Part shown: positions 5,545-10,990 of the stretch, piece after piece
Numbering within the stretch: position 1 is the stretch's first letter
Layout: every line of letters starts with the position of its first letter
Source: Bryobacteraceae bacterium
GTDB lineage: Bacteria; Acidobacteriota; Terriglobia; Bryobacterales; Bryobacteraceae
Assembly: GCA_025350445.1 (NCBI GenBank)
Contig: JANXXV010000116.1
Location: 1 to 10,990 of the forward strand
Direction of reading: 5' to 3'
Length of the DNA stretch: 10,990 bases
Program-made: the position numbers and the translations under genes
The notes under the pieces: model-generated
Told to the model about the DNA's origin: nothing
The model's input: the letters and a program-made list of their open reading frames with translations, nothing else
Databases searched by the model: none

Positions 5545-7245
5545 ATGATGCCCACCGCAATCCGGAATAGTGGCAAAACCCGCGCCTCCGCTCTTGCCTT
5601 GAGCTTGATGATCCCGCTATTCGGCCAACTGCTCGCGGCCCCGCCGGAAATTCCGCCAAATCTGATCTTGGAGCCGGACTTGGAGTATACAATCGCCGGT
5701 GGGAAAGGCACGAGGCCGGCTCTGGACGTTGTACGTCCGCGGGAGTCCGCGAAGCCGCTTCCCGCGGTTGTGCTGATTCACGGCGGGGGGGGGCGCGCGG
5801 GCAATAGAGAGAGCTATCTACCCCTCGCCATCCGCTTGGCGCAGCATGGTTACGTGGCTGCCACCGTAAGCTATCGGCTTTCCCCCCGCTACCGGTTCCC
5901 AGCTCCGGTGGAAGACGTAAAGACAGCAGTGCGCTGGTTACACGCACACAACCCGCGTTTCGGACTGGACCCGGACCGTATATGCGCGGTTGGAAGTTCA
6001 GCAGGCGCGCATCTGGCTCTGTTTCTGGGCCTCACTGGAGACGTTGCCAAATTTGAGGGCGACGGACCACATCGCGATCAGTCCAGCCGCGTGTCGTGCG
6101 TGGTGAACTTCCATGGACCCGCGGACTTCGCCCGATCGTACGGAAAGACCGTGGATGCCGCGGAAGTTCTGCCGATGTTTCTCGGCGGCGATTTGGAGCA
6201 CGAGCGCGCCAGGCACAGGGCCGCCGGCCCGCTCAACTGGGTGACTCCCGATGCCGCCCCTGTGCTTACGATTCATGGAACGGACGATCGTTATGTGGCC
6301 CACGAACAGGCTGTTTGGCTGACGGACCGGCTGCGCTCGGCAGGAGTGGAAGCAGAGCTCGAAACGATACAAGGCGCGGGGCATGGCTTTAAGGGCGCGG
6401 ATGCGGAGCGGGCTGAACAGCGCATGTTCGCCTTCCTTGACAAGTGGCTGATGCCGCAACCGGAGCGTCACTTACTTGTGGTTGACCACGGAGCGGGCGC
6501 CGGGATGGTGGAGATGACCTGGCCATCAGGGCACGTTCTGCGGCGGTGGCCCAATGCAAGAGGGCGCGATGTGCAGTCGCTGCCTGGTGGCCATCTGCTA
6601 TTTACGATGGACCCCACCCGGCGTGTGGTCGAAGTGGACGGGTACGGTAAAGTCGTCTGGTCGTACGGCCCGGCAGAGGGTCTGGAAGTTTCCACCGCCG
6701 CCCAGCGCCTGCCCAACGGCAACACGCTCATCGGCGACTCGACGCAAGGCAAGCTCATCGAAGTGGAAGGCAGCGGGAAAATCGTCTGGACCTACTCCAA
6801 TCCGGAGATTGGCGGTATGGGCATGCGCAACTGCCGGCGAACTGCCGTGGACACAAATCTAGTCGCTGTGGAGGCGGCCGGGAAGGTTATCGAAGTGAAT
6901 CGCGACGGAAACATTGTCTGGACCTTTCAAGCCGAAGGCGGCGCGGCGCGTGCACCATACCAGGCCCAGCGATTGGCAAACGGCAATATTCTGGTAAGCT
7001 TGGCCGAGCCTGGCGAAGTTGTTGAAGCAGACAGGGAAGGTAAAATTGTCCGCTCAATCGGCGGCGCCAGATCGGATCTCCGGCTTGCCTGGGTCACCGG
7101 CGTGGAAGTGCTGCCCAGCGGCGGTTTTATTGTTGTAGACTACACGGGAAGGCGAATGGTAGAGATCGATTCCGCCGGCCGGTTGATTCACCAGCTTCCG
7201 CTGGGAGACAAGAATGTAGCTAGTATCTCGCTCGTCAGCGAGTAG
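5545..7245 (+). CDS. Exported alpha/beta-hydrolase esterase fused to a beta-propeller
   Basis: The product has 566 residues from the ATG at 5545. A signal peptide comes first (basic R, K, R, then a core ending near FGQLLAA), so export is expected. An alpha/beta-hydrolase domain of the BD-FAE/carboxylesterase type spans about 35-305. It has an oxyanion loop H-G-G-G-G (from His79), nucleophile elbow G-S-S-A-G (Ser152), acid in H-G-T-D-D (Asp248) and G-A-G-H-G-F (His280), so the triad is complete. From about 310 there are about six repeats of roughly 40-45 residues with the pattern V-[IV]-E-V-x-x-x-G-K-[IV]-V-W-[ST]-[YF] and L-P-N-G-N-T-L-I, a PQQ/NHL-like beta-propeller. Such esterases often remove acetyl, feruloyl or similar groups from plant polysaccharides. 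The frame is open from an ATG at 5488, but that codon overlaps the -10 box. Neither start has a clear ribosome site. Eight bases separate it from the next gene. Confidence 0.82.
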   Translation: MMPTAIRNSGKTRASALALSLMIPLFGQLLAAPPEIPPNLILEPDLEYTIAGGKGTRPALDVVRPRESAKPLPAVVLIHGGGGRAGNRESYLPLAIRLAQHGYVAATVSYRLSPRYRFPAPVEDVKTAVRWLHAHNPRFGLDPDRICAVGSSAGAHLALFLGLTGDVAKFEGDGPHRDQSSRVSCVVNFHGPADFARSYGKTVDAAEVLPMFLGGDLEHERARHRAAGPLNWVTPDAAPVLTIHGTDDRYVAHEQAVWLTDRLRSAGVEAELETIQGAGHGFKGADAERAEQRMFAFLDKWLMPQPERHLLVVDHGAGAGMVEMTWPSGHVLRRWPNARGRDVQSLPGGHLLFTMDPTRRVVEVDGYGKVVWSYGPAEGLEVSTAAQRLPNGNTLIGDSTQGKLIEVEGSGKIVWTYSNPEIGGMGMRNCRRTAVDTNLVAVEAAGKVIEVNRDGNIVWTFQAEGGAARAPYQAQRLANGNILVSLAEPGEVVEADREGKIVRSIGGARSDLRLAWVTGVEVLPSGGFIVVDYTGRRMVEIDSAGRLIHQLPLGDKNVASISLVSE

Positions 7246-7253
7246 CGCTTAAT

Positions 7254-9905
7254 ATGTCCGCCGCACGCATTGACCTCACAAACCATACTCTGAAAGCCAT
7301 TCGTCGCGTGGCTGTGGCCGCCTGGGTACTATTTCTGCCTCCGCTGTACGGCGCCGAAGGTGACGATTTCTTTCAGCAGAAAATCCGGCCTATCTTTTCT
7401 TCCCATTGCCAGGGGTGCCACAACGATTCTCTAAAGTTCTCAGGACTTACTCTCGAATCCGCCGAGGGTTTCCGCAACGGAGGATTGCACGGCCCGGTTG
7501 TGACACCCGGTGATCCCGCGGCAAGCCGCCTCTACCGCAAGGTAGCGCGTATGGAAAAACCCTCCATGCCGATGCAAGGCGACCCGCTTTCCGAAGCCGA
7601 CGTGGCCTCGATTAAGCATTGGATCGAGATCGGAGCGCCCTGGCCGGCGGATCCGAAAACCGCGGACGCCGGCAAGCTTCGGCAAACGCGTCTGGAGTCG
7701 ATGAAAAAGTTGGAAGACCGGCGCGTGATCACTGCCAAAGATCGCGAATGGTGGTCGTTTCAGCCGCCGGTGCGCCCTGCCGTTCCATCGCCGATGCGGA
7801 AGAAGCTGGTTTCAAATCCGATTGACGCGTTCATTCTTGCGGCGCTGGAGGCCAAAGGTTTGGAGCCCGCGCCGGTTGCCCCGCGCGCTACATTAATGCG
7901 CCGTGTATTTTTCGACCTGACCGGACTGCCGCCCACTCCAGCCGAGGTGGACGTGTTCATGAACGACAAATCTCCCGGGGCTTATCGCAAGCTGATCGAA
8001 CGGCTGCTGGACTCTGAGCGCTACGGAGAGCGCTGGGGCCGCCATTGGCTTGACGTGGCCCGCTACGCCGATAGCGACGGCTACGAGTACGACATGTTGC
8101 GCCCCAATAGCTGGCGCTATCGCGACTATGTGATACGGGCGTTAAATCAAGATAAGCCATTCGACCGTTTTATCCGCGAGCAACTGGCGGGAGACGAGTT
8201 GCCGGATCGCGATTACGATTCGCTCATCGCGCTCAGCTTCTGCCGCAACGGGCCTTTTATCGGCGACATGGTACTGATGCAGAATGAACAGACGCGAAGC
8301 GACGAACTTGACGACATCGTCAGCACCACCAGCCTGGCATTCCTCGGCCTGACGGTCGGCTGCGCCCGTTGCCACGATCATAAGTTCGATCCAATCGCCC
8401 AGAAGGATTATTACCGGATGATCTCGGTCTTTTTCCCGACCATCCGTAAAGACTTGCCGCTTGCGCCCCCGAATCTAATCGATGCGTACGAGAGCAAACT
8501 GAAGGTCGTCGAGGATAAGTTGGAAGCCCTTAAGCTCCAGATCAAGGCGATTCAAAAGCCGGTGGACGACCGTCTGCTGCAAACCAAGTATTCGAAGCTG
8601 CCCGACGATATACAAGCGGCTCTGCGGACAGAGCCCGCCAAGCGCACGGAAGCGCAAAAGCTGCAGGCCGAACAGGTTGCCTATTCGGTGAAGGTGCCGG
8701 ACGCCGAGATTCTTTCCGCGTTGAACGCGGAAGATCGTAAAAGGGTGGACTCGTTGACTGCTTCGATTGCGGAACTGGAGAAGACTAAACCGGCTCCGCT
8801 TCCTTTGGCCCAGGCGATCACCGATCCCGGACCCACAAGCCCTCCGTCCTATTTCCTCCACCGCGGCAGCATCTTGAGCAAAGGATCGCCAATGAGTCCG
8901 GGCACTATCACGGTTCTCAATCCTGCGGGATACGAGCCCGAGTTTCCGGCTAAGGCGCCCGCGGGTAACACCACTGGACGCCGGTTGGCGCTTGCCAACT
9001 GGATCGCCAGCGAGCGGAATCCGATGACGGCGCGGGTTATGGTGAACCGCATCTGGCAGCACCATTTCGGCCGGGGCCTGGTTGGCACGCCGAATGATTT
9101 CGGGCATATGGGCGAGCGTCCAACGCATCCCGAACTTCTAGACTGGCTTGCCACCGAGTTCGTCAAGAGCGGCTGGAGTATCAAGGCGATGCACCGGTTG
9201 ATCCTGACTTCCCGCACGTATCGGCAAGCCTCTGCCTTCGATCAGCCGGCCAATACGAAGATCGACGCCGGGAACCGCTACCTCTGGAAGATGCCTTTGC
9301 AGCGTTTGGAGGGAGAGATTGTCCGTGACTCCATTCTGGCGGTGAGCGGATCTCTGCGGCCCAAGATGGGCGGCCCGGGTGTTTTCCCCGAAGTGGATTC
9401 CGAGGTACTGAAGGGCGCCGCCTACCAACGTTGGCCGGAGACGAAGGACGGTCCGGAAGCGTGGCGCCGCAGTATCTATGTGACAGAAATGCGCTCCGTC
9501 TCGGCTCCGATTCTGGATCTGTTTGATCCGCCGGAGAATATCGGCTCGTGCGCAAAGCGAAATGTGACCACCATCGCGCCGCAAGCACTGCAACTGCTTA
9601 ATAACCGGTTTGTCTCCGGTCAGTCCACATTGTTCGCCGACCGCTTACGCAATGAAGCCGGCCGGGATCGAACTAAACAAGTAGAACATGCCTTCATGCT
9701 TGCCTTTGGCAGGGAGCCGAGGCCGCGCGAACTTGCGGCATCACTCGCTTTCATCGGGCGGCAGGAAGAATACCACACGAAGCAAATCGATATTCTGAGG
9801 GCGCGCGGGGCCGATCCAGCCGAAGTTGCGTCCCCGCCGAAAGCGGCGCTGGTGGATTTTTGTCACTCGCTGTTCAACTTGAACGAATTTGTATACGTGA
9901 ATTAA
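7254..9905 (+). CDS. PSCyt1-DUF1549-DUF1553 (PSD1) cytochrome-like protein
   Basis: This 883-residue exported protein has the standard Planctomycete-type architecture. A signal peptide (core VAVAAWVLFLPPLYG, cut after A34) comes first. A PSCyt1 domain follows with a CxxCH heme site (C52-x-x-C55-H56) and candidate distal Met104 or Met106. DUF1549/PSCyt2 (about 188-395) contains W-G-R-H-W-L-D-V-A-R-Y-A and the conserved C-A-R-C-H-D-H-K-F-D-P (Cys370-His374). A charged, coiled-coil-like linker (about 410-520) leads to DUF1553/PSD1 (about 575-830), with N-R-I-W-Q-H-H-F-G-R-G-L-V and the N-V-T-T-I-A-P-Q-A-L-Q-L-L-N-N-R block. Family members are periplasmic and are linked by genomic context to polysaccharide degradation; their chemistry is not established. 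The ATG is eight bases after the esterase stop with only a weak ribosome site, suggesting translational coupling. The partner DUF1501 gene begins two bases after its stop. Confidence 0.93.
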   Translation: MSAARIDLTNHTLKAIRRVAVAAWVLFLPPLYGAEGDDFFQQKIRPIFSSHCQGCHNDSLKFSGLTLESAEGFRNGGLHGPVVTPGDPAASRLYRKVARMEKPSMPMQGDPLSEADVASIKHWIEIGAPWPADPKTADAGKLRQTRLESMKKLEDRRVITAKDREWWSFQPPVRPAVPSPMRKKLVSNPIDAFILAALEAKGLEPAPVAPRATLMRRVFFDLTGLPPTPAEVDVFMNDKSPGAYRKLIERLLDSERYGERWGRHWLDVARYADSDGYEYDMLRPNSWRYRDYVIRALNQDKPFDRFIREQLAGDELPDRDYDSLIALSFCRNGPFIGDMVLMQNEQTRSDELDDIVSTTSLAFLGLTVGCARCHDHKFDPIAQKDYYRMISVFFPTIRKDLPLAPPNLIDAYESKLKVVEDKLEALKLQIKAIQKPVDDRLLQTKYSKLPDDIQAALRTEPAKRTEAQKLQAEQVAYSVKVPDAEILSALNAEDRKRVDSLTASIAELEKTKPAPLPLAQAITDPGPTSPPSYFLHRGSILSKGSPMSPGTITVLNPAGYEPEFPAKAPAGNTTGRRLALANWIASERNPMTARVMVNRIWQHHFGRGLVGTPNDFGHMGERPTHPELLDWLATEFVKSGWSIKAMHRLILTSRTYRQASAFDQPANTKIDAGNRYLWKMPLQRLEGEIVRDSILAVSGSLRPKMGGPGVFPEVDSEVLKGAAYQRWPETKDGPEAWRRSIYVTEMRSVSAPILDLFDPPENIGSCAKRNVTTIAPQALQLLNNRFVSGQSTLFADRLRNEAGRDRTKQVEHAFMLAFGREPRPRELAASLAFIGRQEEYHTKQIDILRARGADPAEVASPPKAALVDFCHSLFNLNEFVYVN

Positions 9906-9907
9906 CC

Positions 9908-10990
9908 ATGCCTTATAATCGTTTTCCTGTTTCCCGCCGCCGCATGCTCTTTACCGCCGGGGGCGGAATCGCGGGGTTGGCGCTATGCGATCTGCTTGGC
10001 CGCGACAAGCTGTTGGCCGCATCAACGCGGCCCTCCGAATCGCCCCTTGCACCGAAGGAACCCCATTTCAAGCCGACTGCCAAAGCCGTGATATCGCTGT
10101 TCATGAATGGTGGAACCAGCCATATCGATACTTTCGACCCCAAGCCCGAGTTAACCAGGATGCATGGCGAAGCGCCGCCGAAAAGCCTGAATATCGAAAC
10201 ATTCTTTCCCTATCCCGGTACCTTTCTAAAGAGCCCATTTTCTTTCCGCAAATATGGCCAATCCGGCACGGAAGTCTCGGACCTGTTCCCGCTCACTGCG
10301 GAATGTGTGGACGATATGGCGATTGTCCGCTCTATGTACGCGCTGAGCAATAATCACAACCCGGCGATTCTTCAGATGATGACTGGTGTGATCCAGCCGG
10401 GCCGTCCGTCGGTGGGGTCCTGGGGCGTATACGGTCTGGGTACCGAGAATCAAAACCTGCCGGCATTCGTGGTGCTGCTGGATAAAATGGGCGGACCTAT
10501 TGGTGGCGCGCAGCTCTGGAGTTCAGGGTTTCTTCCGGCCTCTTATCAGGGGACTGCGTTTCGCAACCAGGGCCAGCCCATCGCGGACTTGGCGTCAGGC
10601 GGGTTCGTGGCGCCCGCGCAGCAACGTTCGCGACTTGATTTCATCAAGGGTCTGAACGAGTTTCATTTGGAGGACAATGCGCAGGACCAGGAGTTAGCCG
10701 CACGCATTGCTTCCTACGAGCTCGCATATCGGATGCAAAATAGTGCACCCGAGGTGGTCGACTTCACCAAGGAGACTGACGCAACCCGCAAACTGTACGG
10801 GATCGACGATCCACAGTGCGACCATTTCGCCCGCAATTGCCTGCTTGCGCGGCGTCTTGTGGAACGGGGCGTGCGGTTCGTGCAGTTGTTTGGGGGGGGC
10901 AATGCCGGAGATGATTCCTGGGATGCGCACGGTGATATAGAGAAGAATCACCGTAAGCGCGCTCCGGCCGTGGATCGCCCGATCGCCGGC
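9908..10990 (+). CDS. DUF1501 protein with Tat signal, 3' end missing
   Basis: An open frame of 361 codons runs from ATG 9908 to the right edge without a stop. It begins with a twin-arginine signal, S-R-R-R-M-L-F-T-A-G-G, followed by a hydrophobic run to about residue 38, so folded export by Tat is expected. DUF1501 hallmarks are F-M-N-G-G-T-S-H-I-D-T-F-D-P-K-P (about 70-85), I-V-R-S-M-Y with H-N-P-A-I, P-S-V-G-S-W-G-V-Y-G-L-G, and R-R-L-V-E-R-G-V-R-F-V-Q-L-F. The family is thought to have an alkaline-phosphatase/sulfatase-like fold, and full length is usually about 450-480 residues, so roughly a quarter is missing. It follows the DUF1549/DUF1553 gene after two bases without a ribosome site, so coupling is likely; this pairing is the rule across Planctomycetota, Verrucomicrobiota and Acidobacteriota. 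The reaction is unknown. Confidence 0.92.
   Translation, partial: MPYNRFPVSRRRMLFTAGGGIAGLALCDLLGRDKLLAASTRPSESPLAPKEPHFKPTAKAVISLFMNGGTSHIDTFDPKPELTRMHGEAPPKSLNIETFFPYPGTFLKSPFSFRKYGQSGTEVSDLFPLTAECVDDMAIVRSMYALSNNHNPAILQMMTGVIQPGRPSVGSWGVYGLGTENQNLPAFVVLLDKMGGPIGGAQLWSSGFLPASYQGTAFRNQGQPIADLASGGFVAPAQQRSRLDFIKGLNEFHLEDNAQDQELAARIASYELAYRMQNSAPEVVDFTKETDATRKLYGIDDPQCDHFARNCLLARRLVERGVRFVQLFGGGNAGDDSWDAHGDIEKNHRKRAPAVDRPIAG

Noticed and set aside
1..10990. CRISPR arrays, tRNA or rRNA genes, riboswitches, defence or toxin systems
   Set aside because: No regularly spaced direct repeats, tRNA-like cloverleaf or rRNA sequence was seen on either strand, and no known defence-family motif was recognised.

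Overview
The window looks like a chromosomal segment from a free-living, saprophytic member of the Acidobacteriota, most likely near Solibacter/Bryobacter. This is inferred from the moderately high GC content, the Planctomycete-type cytochrome gene (PSCyt1-DUF1549-DUF1553) directly followed by a Tat-exported DUF1501 gene, the secreted GH38-type hydrolase, and the remnant of an SMP-30/gluconolactonase-type lipoprotein gene. No 16S or marker gene is present, so Planctomycetota or Verrucomicrobiota cannot be strictly excluded.

Layout. Bases 1-75 look like the end of an IS1595-type insertion sequence, whose transposase starts at 28 and runs off the left edge on the minus strand. It appears to have cut a lipoprotein gene related to SMP-30/gluconolactonase after about 55 codons (74-244, minus). 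Bases 285-483 are a 199-bp foldback element (MITE-like). It has 27-bp terminal inverted repeats (26/27 identical) and lies between two copies of CTAG, the target signature of IS481-type elements. Next comes a large GH38 alpha-mannosidase-like gene (527-3151, minus). It starts only 15 bp from a divergent MFS transporter gene (3167-4492, plus), so each promoter must lie inside the other gene. The transporter converges on an RpiR-family regulator (4489-5394, minus); the two genes share one CTAG as stop codons on both strands. The regulator is divergent from a three-gene plus-strand set: a secreted esterase fused to a beta-propeller (5545-7245), the PSCyt1/DUF1549/DUF1553 protein (7254-9905) and a DUF1501 protein (9908 to the right edge, incomplete).

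How it may work together. The RpiR/esterase intergenic region holds two good back-to-back sigma70-like promoters with overlapping -35 boxes. A perfect 8-bp inverted repeat (ACAAGCAT-N12-ATGCTTGT) lies across them, a natural candidate operator for the sugar-phosphate-sensing RpiR protein. I infer a locus for an acylated or mannose-containing glycan. The exported GH38 enzyme and exported esterase would open the polymer, the MFS carrier would import a released sugar or sugar acid, and RpiR would sense a phosphorylated intermediate. The DUF1549/DUF1553-DUF1501 pair would supply an exported, heme-linked function that is still biochemically undefined. All functions are assigned from recalled family motifs; no search was run.
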